Of a DNA stretch of 64,000 bases, positions 44,001 to 54,200 are shown piece by piece. Within the stretch, counting starts at the first letter, position 1; every line of letters begins with the position of its first letter. The notes under the pieces are model-generated. The model was given only the letters and a program-made list of their open reading frames with translations. It was not told where the DNA came from and did not search any database. A program made the translations under genes and the position numbers. This DNA is from Lentinula raphanica (lineage: Eukaryota > Basidiomycota > Agaricomycetes > Agaricales > Omphalotaceae): the NCBI GenBank assembly GCA_027919835.1, contig JANVFP010000004.1, positions 248,001-312,000 of the forward strand, given 5' to 3'.

Positions 44001-45037
44001 TCAGAAGCAGGACTCGCGATGGAGAAGAGACGATAACTGGGACGTATACCGATGACACTTTGGGAGGATCGTCTTCGAAGGAGGAGATGGTCATGGCGAA
44101 ACGAGAGATAGGAGAGAAGCACAGGATCAAGGATACTGACAGCGTTCAATTCGCCTTAGGCATGCGACTAACTCACAACCGAGAAGATGGGATAGCCACC
44201 TTGTCGATGGAAGCTTATTGGGATAGGCTTTTCGTCAAACACGGTCTCCAAGATATGAAGACTAAGTCCACTCCCCTTCCTCTCGGAATATCCTTATCCG
44301 CTACCCAGTCGCCTCAGACCGAAGACGATTCCTTATTCATGAAGGACAAGCCGTACGCAGAACTCCTTGGCGCTATTCAATTTGGTCAAGCCTCTTGCCG
44401 TCCTGACATCGCATACGCTACAAACCTTCTCAGTCGATTCGTACAAAATCCCGGACGGCCTCACTGGAATGCTCTGGTCCACCTGGTCCGCTACCTCATC
44501 GGAACCAAATCGTATGGAATCACATATCGTCGAGACGCGACGGGAGGTATGAACCCAGTCACCTATGTCGATTCTGATTATGCTTCGTGCATAGATTCTC
44601 GACGGTCTGTCACGGGAATCCTAACGATGATGGGTGGAGGACCGACCTTCTGGTCTTCGAAACGCCAAGATGTCGTCGCACTTTCCACGACAGAGGCAGA
44701 GTATATTGCCTTGGCCAAAGGGTCCCAACAGGCCAAATGGGTCCATCAATTCATGTCGGAAATCGGCCATAGCATTCCCGTACCCTCCTTACTTCGAGGC
44801 GATAATCAGGGCTCTATCACTCTATCTCAAAATCCGAAGTTCCACGCGAGGGTCAAACACATAGATATTCGATATCATTTCCTCAGAGACAGTGTGGAGA
44901 AGAAGGAGATTACGGTGGATTACGTTCCCTCTTCCGAAAACTTGGCCGACATCTTGACGAAGCCTCTTGGATCCATCAAACATAGGGCTCAAGTTGATCT
45001 TTTAGGACTTTCGGGTCGGAGCGACGCAAGCGTCTAG
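40922..45037 (+). CDS. Copia Gag-Pol polyprotein frame (protease, integrase, RT, RNase H)
   Basis: The long open frame has no stop from here to TAG 45035-45037; the first ATG in it that I mark is 41144 (1,297 codons). From that ATG: Gag with zinc knuckle CSNCGRKGHVKEDC (residues about 149-162); protease DSAAS (about 213); integrase HHCC region (WHRRLAHAG ... CVDCLMG, 349-390) and DDE core (HTDLTGP about 412, RIDGGGEF about 478, GVAERKHR about 513); reverse transcriptase with QIDFASAYLNA (about 882) and YTDD in place of the usual YVDD (about 968); RNase H with DSDYAS (about 1143) and STTEAEYIAL (about 1183); end HIDIRYHFLRD and LADILTKPL. All domains look uninterrupted, so only the Gag start is doubtful. 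Confidence 0.93.
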   Translation, partial: KETPNPVSPTSTSTTSDTTPTTVTTVVSTPVYSTNPSYEEWGFRNDRSKGVIEAYVDDLTSLISNADSLSAFELMEAFDAEYAARDEMRKVLTEKKLRSFTFKGGQPIEGFFKTLRTLKKEAVEAGNDIDDSTFRQIILAAFPSREFDTIIQTVSSSPQNKSAALVIQQISFSYSRVENRDSAAAIGGDQISTQAHLASRVEELEKKLGAQLALKNQRSNKECSNCGRKGHVKEDCYRKGGGKEGQFPSWWRGKRDTSTSANVAISEIPQHYAMMASSSGTGEVFADSAASDHFFRNRSDFVTYEPYSSSGQSSEQDTTFEIVGRGRARKTLYEGDKEIVLTFENALHAPRITSDLISVGRLDQLGYQILFGGDQAKFFSPRGDHFLTGYGSGRLYRLRERKDDLPLAAAARSLNKPTTLEIWHRRLAHAGTSRIDLMIRRELVDGLSVTKNDLIGKCVDCLMGKATRRPFDAEVDRESRILERVHTDLTGPMRTAARGGYFYMMPIVDGRSAFMKDYYLKNKEAETTLDVMEGYRVKAENATGERLKCVRIDGGGEFNNKLWDEWANRHGIKLERIPAYSSAANGVAERKHRTIFDKVRTLLHDSNLPQSLWMYAAAYATYTENLLPSSRADHQIPAELWTGKRQDVAHLRPFGARGWATIVNGKPGKTEVRAEEGRMIGYGERGTYLLYTSSGEILESRHVEFEEGRGHRTLESTGGENEDEADADTPLDVQSSSDPNKITPDQSSTFDHVLQDDTSEIQNHHTPTTTTPHTSIPVPLRRSARDRKPTSAIIASKESDRREMEAREAGEEWAGSTFAHLAKIVNDFGEVGSEFNVALSAMGIPLVPKSYSKAMEDPKRWEEAIEKEKQRMVEFGVFGELQDPPPGATILVPLWVFAHKLNGDGDIVDEKARLVVNGGRQEEGKDYYETFAAVMRLESLRMLIALWVSLGYYIWQIDFASAYLNAELDEEIYVWPPEGYEGRKTGKVMRLKKSLYGTMQAGRNWWYTLDKTYKELGYRRSQADQCVRSRTRDGEETITGTYTDDTLGGSSSKEEMVMAKREIGEKHRIKDTDSVQFALGMRLTHNREDGIATLSMEAYWDRLFVKHGLQDMKTKSTPLPLGISLSATQSPQTEDDSLFMKDKPYAELLGAIQFGQASCRPDIAYATNLLSRFVQNPGRPHWNALVHLVRYLIGTKSYGITYRRDATGGMNPVTYVDSDYASCIDSRRSVTGILTMMGGGPTFWSSKRQDVVALSTTEAEYIALAKGSQQAKWVHQFMSEIGHSIPVPSLLRGDNQGSITLSQNPKFHARVKHIDIRYHFLRDSVEKKEITVDYVPSSENLADILTKPLGSIKHRAQVDLLGLSGRSDASV

Positions 45038-45042
45038 GGGAG

Positions 45043-45468
45043 TGTTAGAGGTAGGATGCCAGGGGAGACGCTTACGCCGTCCTCGCTCTCCTTCTCGGAG
45101 TATCCAAATCCCTCTCTCTGCGGTCTGGATTTGTCTGGTTCTTCTGATCGTGTTTGTGTTCCTTCTCCTTTAAATTTTCAGTGTCTCGAGTTCGACTTTT
45201 ACTTACAAATCGACTGTGCCCGCTCGATCATACTTAGACTCGTATCGGTTATATACAGTTCGTAGCTTAATTTCGCACTCTCAGATCTTACACCCGTTTC
45301 GGAGTGTTCTGAGAGTGAGTACTTTATATTTCTTTCACTACCTGTACGACGACTAATCATTCTTATATAGTTACAGTACTTACGATTGTCTACAGGTAAA
45401 CTACTTTAATAGAGATCTTACACCCGTTTCGGAGTGTTCTGAGATTACAGTACTTACGATTGTCTACA
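45043..45468 (+). repeat. 3' LTR of the copia element
   Basis: 426 bp, apparently identical to the 5' LTR. Followed by the GATAT target duplication. Confidence 0.95.
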
Positions 45469-45473
45469 GATAT

Positions 45474-45551
45474 CTTGAGCGAGGTACAAGATATAGCCTG
45501 ACTTGCCGCGATGTTGAAAAGATGGCGAACAGCAAATTCGAGCGACGGTGA
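45474..45551 (+). pseudogene. ALKBH6: ALKBH6 3' end stranded behind the copia element
   Basis: Directly after the second GATAT copy the frame continues LERGTRYSLTCRDVEKMANS and ends at TGA 45549-45551. RGTRYSLTCRDV carries the two arginines (R-x-S-x-T-x-R type) that bind 2-oxoglutarate in AlkB enzymes. Removing the 5,212-bp element and one GATAT joins it to the upstream exon in frame. Confidence 0.9.
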
Positions 45552-46248
45552 CGTGCGATCCGCCTACAAGTATTCGGACTTGAGGAAGTGCGCGAGGTAT
45601 GAAACCCCTGTATTCTATCTACATGAGCATATAACTATGTGACTGACAACAATATTGATTTACTACGAACAGAATCCTCACTCCAAGACATTTATCATAG
45701 AACATCAATCCAATAAAGAGGCTTGTAAAGTCACCACCATCGGGATGTGAGTCGCATCGGATGGTGGGTACAACTGAGAATCAATCAAAGACCAGGGAAA
45801 TGGGATTCTCGGACCCCAAAGACGCGTGAAACTGGATTTCGAGAGCACGTCCTACTAAGGCGACAATTTGTAGGGTTAGTACAAGGTTAGTACGTGTCAT
45901 GAGTCTGCCGCCAGCTAGTAAGATGAAATTAACATTGTTCTGGCGCTGTTCTATTATGTTCCTCCGGCCACTAATTGAAGGTCCTCCGGCCTTGCTGCTT
46001 GTACTTACTACTATTACCCACTATGACTGAGGTTCACGAATCACCATCGTTCATCTCGCACGAAAATCGCTTGCCATATTCTGAGTCGAATTTTTTGGAC
46101 TCAGTTCTTATCCACGGCATCAGCGCGATCTTCCCACAGTACTCCAGCCTAGTATATATACCGTCACATCCCCTACATGTACAATAAATCTTTTGTCCCT
46201 TCACCTCAATTGCGACTCAAGCGCTAGACTTCCAGTTGGTTGCACGAA
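45552..46248. other. Intergenic between ALKBH6 remnant and sirtuin gene
   Basis: No gene seen. A TATA-like GTATATATACCG lies at 46151-46162, about 90 bp before the sirtuin start. Confidence 0.5.
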
Positions 46249-47269
46249 ATGCCATCTACAAACATAGAAGACTTCCGTCAGGCATTGTCTAATGCTCAAA
46301 ATATTCTGGTGGTATCTGGTGCTGGTCTATCTGCCGCCTCTGGTGAGTGTCAATGCTTGTTCATTTCGATGATTATCAATCGCGCTGAACTGATCCTAGG
46401 TATTGCCACATTCAGAGGCCAAGGTGGTCGCTGGCGTAAATATGATTCTTCGATTCTCGCTACTCTCTCCGCATGGCACGAAAATCAATCCCGAGTCTGG
46501 CAATTCTTTCATTACCGGCGAGAAGAGTAAGTGTCTGAACATGCATGCATCATATGTACAGGCTGACAGCCTTCAGGGTACGCTCAAAGCGTCCAAACGA
46601 TGGACATTACGCTTTAGCGCGATTGTGTATACCCAAATGGCGCAACACTGTTGCCCCAAATGCGTCAGTGACTCACGTTACCCAAAATATAGACGGTCTA
46701 TGCCTCGAAGCTCTGAACGAGCTGTCCAATGCCGCGGGGGATCAACCCGATGGGACTGTGATCGAGATGCACGGGAATCTCTTTGACGTTGTCTGCACCG
46801 CGTTCGACTGTGACTATCGTGCAAAGAATATGGATTACCCCATATGTCCTGCTCTGGAAGGTACAGAGGCCATCGTTGCAGCGGGCCACGTCGAGCCCGT
46901 TGTCAAACGTGCTGATCTTCCTCACTGTCCTAAGTGCCGTCAACTTTTGCGACCTGATGTTGTCTGGTTCGGCGAGCGGCCCAAACAGATTCAAAGAATT
47001 TTAGAAGCTGCCGATTCAGCTGATTTGTGCTTGGTTGTAGGAACCTCGTCCCTGGTAAGGTTACTCCTCTGGAACGTATCGGACCCCCATCTTCACCTTA
47101 TCGATTCTTTTAGGTTCAGCCAGCGTCGAAACTGCCAGACCGTGTCCGTTCCAACGGTGGCAAGATTGCCGTTTTCAACCTCGAGGCCAACACCAATCAT
47201 TCGAACGAAGCAGACTTTGAGTTTGTAGGACCCTGTGAACTGGATCTCAGTCGAATAATTGGATTTTAA
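46249..47269 (+). CDS. Class III (SIRT5-type) NAD-dependent protein deacylase, 284 aa
   Basis: Exons 46249-46342, 46400-46526, 46577-47054, 47114-47269, joined in frame. Landmarks: [21 protein letters not shown] (NAD-binding, split by intron 1), [32 protein letters not shown] with the catalytic His, a C-x4-C and HCPKC zinc tetrad, [28 protein letters not shown]. The RRE motif after HY and the overall order match the SIRT5 subgroup, which removes succinyl, malonyl and glutaryl groups from lysines. In human SIRT5 the acyl pocket uses Tyr102 and Arg105; by my alignment this protein has Phe at the first (WQF-F-HYR) and keeps the Arg. Length is normal for a compact sirtuin and no targeting signal is clear. 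TATA-like sequence at 46151-46162. Confidence 0.92.
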
Positions 47270-48988
47270 CTAAGGTATTGGGATAGATTGCCACAACGCA
47301 GCCTTGAAATGATAAATCGGCCTTCAACGAGACTACAAATGGTTACAAACTCTAAGATCACTAACCTGTGTTTGTCTATCTGCAAGCGCCATACACCCGG
47401 AGTCAGGCTCCTTCTGACACCAGCGACGACGACCGCCCGCGATGGTGCAAGGCATTGCTTCTTGTTCAAACTTCAATTGAGACTTTCCTTTGTGTTTCTC
47501 TGTGAAGACACCTGAAGAGCTGCGAGCAGGCTGACTCACGTTGCCGAGTCGACACCTGTATACAACTTGCGCCCAATAAGGTCAAGTTGATGGACCCACC
47601 TTTTTCCATGAATATGTATCATCTCAACTCGAGGATCTGAATGATAGGCTCACATTTGCCTGGAAGGGTTAGACTCATTGCACGTTTGGCCTCGAACGCC
47701 CGTGCCACGAACAAGTTCCTGTGACCTCTGCTTTTTCCGATATTCGCGACGTCCTTCTGTGTTATCTCGCCTTCACTTCGCAATTATTCGTGTTTTCCTC
47801 ATGCGTTACTAGTACGGTTCATGTCGCTTCATCTGCCACCACCGCCCAAAACTTTTGTTTCAACAATCGCCCCTTTTCTCGCATGCATATTACGCATGCT
47901 CTGTCGCTTAAGTTCAAACCACCTTAGTTGCTCCAATTTGGGTTATTCAGAGCGCTAGATTCTGAGTTGATGCCGTTTTCGCAAATCCGACTCCAGAGTT
48001 GAACATGAGGATTTGTGGACAATAGCCTGGGACTGCCTGGGATTTGCCTGGGACTATCCAAATTTACATGCTGGCATCCATTTGTACTCATATTGATGGA
48101 CCATGATGCAGCATTGATGCATGATCGATGATCATTTATGTTCCACGAACCTTGTATCCGAGTCAATACAGATGAATTTGGATAACATAGAGAGAACACG
48201 CTAATTCCTGCTAATTCCAGCACTTCTAGATAAGTAACAGTGCTTGGTGCTCGGCTATAGGCTGTCTAGAGGCTGTCATGGATCCAGATTTAAATTAGCA
48301 TCAATCGATTACAACTTTCAAGAAGCATGTGTGGTTGACATGCTCAGGCTCAATGATACTGCGTGCAGTTATGAGCCTTCAGAAGCTTCAAGCTTCAAAG
48401 TTCAAGCCACAAGGCTTCATCGACATTTGCCAGACTTCAAGTTATCCATCAGCTTCCATCAGGTGGTACTAAAGGCTGGCAAGGGCTGGCATAACCGCAT
48501 AAGTAGGGATCACAGCAATTCTCCTGGGTTACATAAACTCAATGCACAGATATCTGTGTTTTGAGCTCTTTGTATTGACCGGAAATGTCAGGCTTCAACA
48601 GGAGGCAATAGGAGGCAATGGGCATGAGCATGAGTCAAAAACCAAGTCTGGGGGATCAATTGTATAGAGATTGACACAGACACATCGTTCAGTAGAAGAC
48701 CGTAGAAGAAAAAGGAAGGCGAGTCCAAGGATAGTTAGTCTGAATTCGGAGATCTAATTGTACCCTACCAGCGCTCTTGAAAGTTGAGAGTCATACTCAT
48801 TTTTCGTGGGTCCTCTGTAGCCATAAAATAAGGTCCCCTCAGTCCCGCATAGAATAAGGAACCCAATCCCTTCTCTCTATCTAGTGCAAAGCAAGAGTCA
48901 GTCATAGACATCTGTTCTACTGGTCCTCTTTTGTCCTGATCTAAATCCCTTGCTAGAGCCTTGATGGAGCACCTCTTCTCTAGCATTC
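47270..48988. other. Intergenic, no gene seen
   Basis: About 1.7 kb with no supported gene. Contains short repeated words (AGCTTCAAGCTTCAAAGTTC near 48379) but no transposon ends. Confidence 0.4.
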
Positions 48989-49642
48989 ATGAAGCAGCGG
49001 CAAATCGTCAGACCCGTTATGCAACATGGGAATACGGTTAGTCGTACTGTCTGGATGCTTGTTCCACCTCCTGATGTCCGCTGGTACATAGCTGATCATA
49101 TCAAGGTGTCGAATGTCGATAGCTCTGTAAAGCAACGACGTGTCGTGTCTGTTGTGGTCCATGCCTGCAGAAGTGAAGCACTCGCTCAAGGCCACGTGTT
49201 CCCGGTCGCGCACTTCAGGTTATTCCTGGTGCTGGACCCTCCGCCCGGGGGGGAGCAGAAAGAATCAGTGGAGCTCAATAACTTCGGCCACATGAGTCTC
49301 GTCACCACCACCGAGATTGCTTACCATCCATACAAATTCTCCCGAACAACAACATTTCTCACAGTGGCTTTGGTACAACCGTTGGTCAGTCCTACCGTTG
49401 GAGAAATCTTGGATTATCTTTTCAATGAAAAGAAGCGCCATCTGTACAAACTTGACTCTGCTACGGGCAGTGGCTGTCGTTACTGGTGCCAGACCGTTCT
49501 CAGTGATATGGCACATAAAGGGTGGCTTAATCACGATGCGCATCAACAAACCGAACAGGTTGCTCTTTTTGTCCAACAAAATGAGCGAGGTGTACTGATT
49601 TCGGAGGTCGGAAACCCCACTGGTGGATCATTCTATGGTTGA
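48989..49642 (+). CDS. Uncharacterised basidiomycete protein (217 aa)
   Basis: Single uninterrupted frame from ATG 48989. It has two halves: VRWYIADH plus HFRLFLVLDPPPGG, then NEKKRHLYKLDSATGSGCRY and WCQTVLSDMAHKGWL. The GR/KH-x-Y-K/R-(x)-GSGCR-(Y/W)-W block resembles an uncharacterised fungal family seen in many basidiomycetes (I think the DUF7770 group, from memory). No signal peptide or membrane segment. Lower confidence that the start is complete, since the gene is intron-free and short. No functional link to neighbours. Confidence 0.5.
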   Translation: MKQRQIVRPVMQHGNTVSRTVWMLVPPPDVRWYIADHIKVSNVDSSVKQRRVVSVVVHACRSEALAQGHVFPVAHFRLFLVLDPPPGGEQKESVELNNFGHMSLVTTTEIAYHPYKFSRTTTFLTVALVQPLVSPTVGEILDYLFNEKKRHLYKLDSATGSGCRYWCQTVLSDMAHKGWLNHDAHQQTEQVALFVQQNERGVLISEVGNPTGGSFYG

Positions 49643-49952
49643 GCAATGCCATGCACACCATAAGTTGAAATTGAATGCATTTGAGTACTATGTACATATT
49701 ATGTACCTTCAACAAACGTGTTTACTCTTCATTGAACTATCAGATTGGCTAGCGAGGCTATGTACATTGTAACTTAGTATATAAACCTTTGTTGACATAA
49801 ATCGTATGAGTCATTTGTATCACATGGTGTTGATCGAGATCCTCAGAATTATATAATATATTAATATTATGTAAATTCAGCTGTCAGAACTTCGAAGTTA
49901 GAGCGACTCTTCTCTCACTGTTCAGTGCTTCCCTTTGCCTTCAAATTCGAAT

Positions 49953-51053
49953 ATGGGACACCAACTCTCTACTATGACCAGAGTGTCTTCACGCACATGC
50001 CACATACCATCACCCTCTGACGAAATATCTGACGAGGAGCTCCAGAATCTCATCATAAATGCTACGGAGGAAGATTGCATTGGCAAAATGCCAGAACTCG
50101 ACATTCTGGGGTCACCGCAAGTTTATCGACTCAGTCCTCATGCACTAGTGGCTAAATATATTGCGACTGACCCTTCGAATGAGGTCTATACTATGCAGCT
50201 TGTACAGCAGCACACAACAGTCCCTGTTCCTCAAGTACGTCGTGTCCTTCCTGACCGAACACAAGGAAAGGGATTTTGGCTTGTCATGGACTACATTGAC
50301 GGAGAATGTCTACTTGCTATCTGGTCTAAACTCGGCTGGTGGCGTCGTCTCCAGGTTATCTGCGCCCTCCGTTCTCATATTCGGCAGTTGCAACAAATTC
50401 CTCTCCCTTCAAAGAACGTACCTGGACCCTTCGATGGTACGGGTCGTCCTTTATCTTGCTTAGGTGGCCACTTTCACGATGGCGCAGGACCTTTCTCAAC
50501 CTACGCTGCTATGGCAGCGTGGCACGACGAGCAGAATTATCGCTATCAAGTCGTACTCAACATTTCGTCGGGTGGCACGTATTTCTGGCCATATTCCAAA
50601 TTCGATACCTCAGCGCCTTTGGTCCTTTGCCATTTCGATTTGCACATGAGGAACATCATGCTTGACAAGACGAATCGGGTTTGGCTTATTGACTGGGCCT
50701 ACGCTGGTGCCTACCCATTCTGGTTCGAATATGTCCCGTTTGGATTCTGGGCTAATGCCGCAAGTCCAGCCAGACGAACTCCTCGATCGTTTGTGCGATT
50801 CCTAGACTTCATTATAGGAGGTTGTGCTTCTTGGTATTTCAACAACTACATCACCAAACTCGATTCTCGTCCAATGGGCTTCCGTCATTTTGATATCGAC
50901 AGTGATCATTTCATTAAACAAAATATTGATCCTAAACTGTACCAACCAGTTGATGTGGCTCGACCTTCTCACTGCCGGATAATGGCCCAGAAGTGTCTTG
51001 ATCTCTTCTATGATACTCTTATGGGAGTGAGAGCCTTGTTTGTAGTGGATTAG
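49953..51053 (+). CDS. Aminoglycoside phosphotransferase/choline-kinase-fold protein (366 aa)
   Basis: Intron-free frame from ATG 49953 to TAG 51051-51053. N-lobe: VYRLSPHALVAKYI with the probable nucleotide-binding Lys, EVYTMQLVQQHTTVPVPQVR, GFWLVMDYIDG (hinge). C-lobe: LVLCHFDLHMRNIML, the Brenner-type H-x-D-x4-N catalytic loop, and VWLIDWAYAGAYPFWFEY, where the metal-binding D of D-W/F-x-x-A is present. This order is that of the APH (phosphotransferase enzyme) family, widespread in fungi with unknown small-molecule substrates. All catalytic positions are present. It is convergent with CHO2, 245 bp away. Confidence 0.85.
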   Translation: MGHQLSTMTRVSSRTCHIPSPSDEISDEELQNLIINATEEDCIGKMPELDILGSPQVYRLSPHALVAKYIATDPSNEVYTMQLVQQHTTVPVPQVRRVLPDRTQGKGFWLVMDYIDGECLLAIWSKLGWWRRLQVICALRSHIRQLQQIPLPSKNVPGPFDGTGRPLSCLGGHFHDGAGPFSTYAAMAAWHDEQNYRYQVVLNISSGGTYFWPYSKFDTSAPLVLCHFDLHMRNIMLDKTNRVWLIDWAYAGAYPFWFEYVPFGFWANAASPARRTPRSFVRFLDFIIGGCASWYFNNYITKLDSRPMGFRHFDIDSDHFIKQNIDPKLYQPVDVARPSHCRIMAQKCLDLFYDTLMGVRALFVVD

Positions 51054-51298
51054 GTTACTTGTATGTTTTCATGCGATCTACGTTACGAATACCATGTTTG
51101 CCATCTTTTTTATTTAAATCCTTACCACCAATAGTCAAACCATAACCTCTATAACTTCGAACTGGCGTCTACACGCCCTGTCACTAATCCATATATTCGT
51201 TAAATCGTATCAAATCATGTTCAAACCATCTATAAATCACAGGCTTATAAAAACAAAAAAAGCCCATCTCACTTTCCATGACCGACGTCTCATCTCTA

Positions 51299-54200
51299 TC
51301 ACATCTGTTTCGAAAGCAGAATGCGGTTAGCCAGCGCCGACAGATTCGCATCAGCTAACACGACCTCAGGCGCATACTGCACACCAAACGCCTGTTCAAT
51401 AGCAGAACATATTCGTTTTGCCTGTGATTCTGACCAGAAGCTGAAATCATCTGGGTCAGGTCCTCGTTCTTCTCCATCAGACTGGGCATGGATATGAGCG
51501 CTTTGCTGTGGAGGATCTTCCTCCGAGACTTGGGGCATTGGTGTGTTTTGTTCGAGGGTCGGAGTTTTGTCGCCTTTGCACGAGAGCGGTATCAAGGATG
51601 GGTCCGAGTCTAGACACAAGGGGACAATTCGCATAAGAGTATGACGAACAGAGTTGAAACTGAGGTCGGCTGGTGTTTCGACTGTTGGCCGTCGTCAGTT
51701 CAAGAATGCTTGATCATGAACAAATAGAAAGACAAAGGCACTTACCATAGATTTCTATAGGACCGTCCATACACATGACGTTGTATTTACCATCATGGTG
51801 GTACCGAATCTGAAAAAAATCAAGACATCTAGGCCTCTCTATGTACTCTGAAAGAATACCATTTCTTACCTCGTAGCGCCCAGTAATCCAAGGTAACGTG
51901 TTGTCTTTGAAGGTGACAACACCCCTTTCAGATTCTTTGAGCGGCGTATCCGGACGATGACGTCCCAAGGGGATATCACCATCCCATTCCTCGTCGTGCA
52001 CCGGCACCCACATACCCATGGACGACGTCTTGGTGACAAGGCTTGATTTGTTTGCGCCGACCTTTAGACAAAAGCAATACAAGGTTCAGTGATCAATCCG
52101 TTTTGAATCTCATGAAGATCGTTTACTCTGTAAAGACCAATCCAATCCTTGCGAGAGTGCATATGGGGAGCCTGCCATCGGATTTGGATAGGTTCACCAA
52201 GATGGAAACGGAGAGTTCCCTCGCAGCTGGGTAAGATCGTCGCCCTGTATTTGGAAGTATCGTAAGATGATATATCGCTGGCAACACGGCTAGAGAGTGT
52301 TCTTGTCAGTACTCTGCAGAACGATCAGAAGAGGAAATCAACCCGTACGTGATGACTAGTTTCTCTCTGGACTGTTGTAATAGTACCTTTGTGTCATAGA
52401 CAACGCCAGAAATCTTTGGACGGGCTGGAAGTACCATAACTATATTAGACCACGGAAGTCATTCGAGTAGATGGACAATGACAAACATTTCGCCAAAAAG
52501 TCCTCGACGGCATCCGCAGTTTCTTCAAAGACCTTGTCGAAGGTACCCTTGACTTCTTTAGCAACACGTCGCAATTCAGGCGCATGCTTTCCTGCACGGG
52601 ACTCCAATATCCTGGCATTTTTGCTCGCTACGTTCTTGATGACCTTCACGAAGCCAGCCTCTTTACGCAAAGAATCTCCGTATAGCTTCGTCATGTGCGG
52701 GCTATGCGAGTTTGGTAAGTGTTTTTGCCTTCTGAATTGAAGCACAATACACGACGTACTTTTCGACGCTGCTCACGAACCACCAATGTCCAAGGTGTTT
52801 GATAACTGCAAGACAGAACACGAGCTTACTTCCGCTGATCAGACCAAGTCCGAACCAAGCAGCACCACCCGTCATTTCCGGATTGTTTAAGTACCTGCGA
52901 TACGGACTGTCAAAAAGATGGATCATCAAGAAATTCGTTCAACATACCGATATATTCCAGAGTACTCCAAATGAGAGGGGAACTCTTCCATGAAGAAGTC
53001 ACCAAAGAACCACCCTAGAACACAGGAATCCTGATCAGAAGTCATCCTTGGCTCGCTTCAGGGAGAGTGCAATTCACCAAAGACACCCAAAACTTCGTAA
53101 GATTCGAGAGTTGCCCACACGTGTAGACCGACCAGTAACTGCTTGCAATTTCAGAGACGGCTTGGACATGAAAGATTCAGACTGACCATTCCAAATGTAT
53201 GGCGCAATAATTCCACACCATCGGTCCAATTGGAAGGGACGGTGTACGTGCGCCAGACGAGTCCAATGAATGATACTAAATACCGCCCAGAACTTAGCCA
53301 GATACCTCGAAAAGAGACATGAAACCTCACTCACCATAAGTCATACAGAGACTAGCATTATATATAGCTTTGAAATTCGCAAACGCCTCAATGATCGCAC
53401 CCTTTGCGCCCTCCTCATTCCCAAAAGTATAATGATAATTCTTCATGTAATGCTTGACCAAGAACTTGCTCTTGCTTTGAGCACGCAGAAGGAGTCCAAG
53501 ACCGAAGACGTGAATGAGGCACCAGGCAAAAGCGTGCACGAAATGTACCGCGACGAGGGAGGAGTTGGATGTGAAGAAAGATGACGGTAGGAGGGTGAAT
53601 AGTGTCGCATAGGTGATCAAGACGATGAGGAGAGCATCCGGAGCACTGTTATAAGATCAGCTTGTGAACTCGAAAGTGGATAAGAAACAGACTCACCGGA
53701 ATATGTCCAAGTTACGAAAAACTACCATGTCGCGTCTGAAATATTTGTTCAAAAGATCATGCTGAGAGATTGTTCTTCGGTTCTTGACTGCGAATTCTCC
53801 AGCACTGCTGATAGATAACGAACTGGTAGAACCCTGTTGTCTGTGACAAGAGGGCTTTCTAAACCGTGGGCTTCTTGGGCTCACGCGACCACTGCCGTTG
53901 CTGCCGGCTCTCGGCGAAGAATTCGATCTTGTTTTGGTCTCAAGCACAAGTCCAACTTGGTCTTCCTTTCCTTCAATCTCTGTCTCCGTCTCAGTTTCCA
54001 GCTCTGTATCCGTAGCCGTCTCTCCTTCGGTAGCAGACGGAGTCGTCAACTCGGCGTCACTCTCTTCAACTGCCTGAATGTGATTCGTGTTGCAGCTAGG
54101 CGTGGACTTGTTCGTGGATGCCTTCGTTGACGGTAACGAAACCAATGGAGTGCGTTTGGCGATCGCTTTACGTTGTCCGTATAGCCGTTCGATGTGTGGA

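Larger units (their letters stand above)
40257..45468 (+). mobile_element. Complete Ty1/copia LTR retrotransposon, recent insertion
   Basis: LTRs 40257-40682 and 45043-45468 (426 bp each, TGTTAG...CTACA) show no difference in my line-by-line comparison. GATAT flanks both sides (40252-40256, 45469-45473). A primer site GGTTATGGGCCC follows the 5' LTR directly (40683-40694); it would pair with the anticodon region of initiator tRNA-Met, as in Drosophila copia. A purine tract AGGGGAG (45036-45042) precedes the 3' LTR. Domain order Gag, protease, integrase, RT, RNase H is that of Pseudoviridae/copia. The element is in the same orientation as ALKBH6. Confidence 0.97.
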
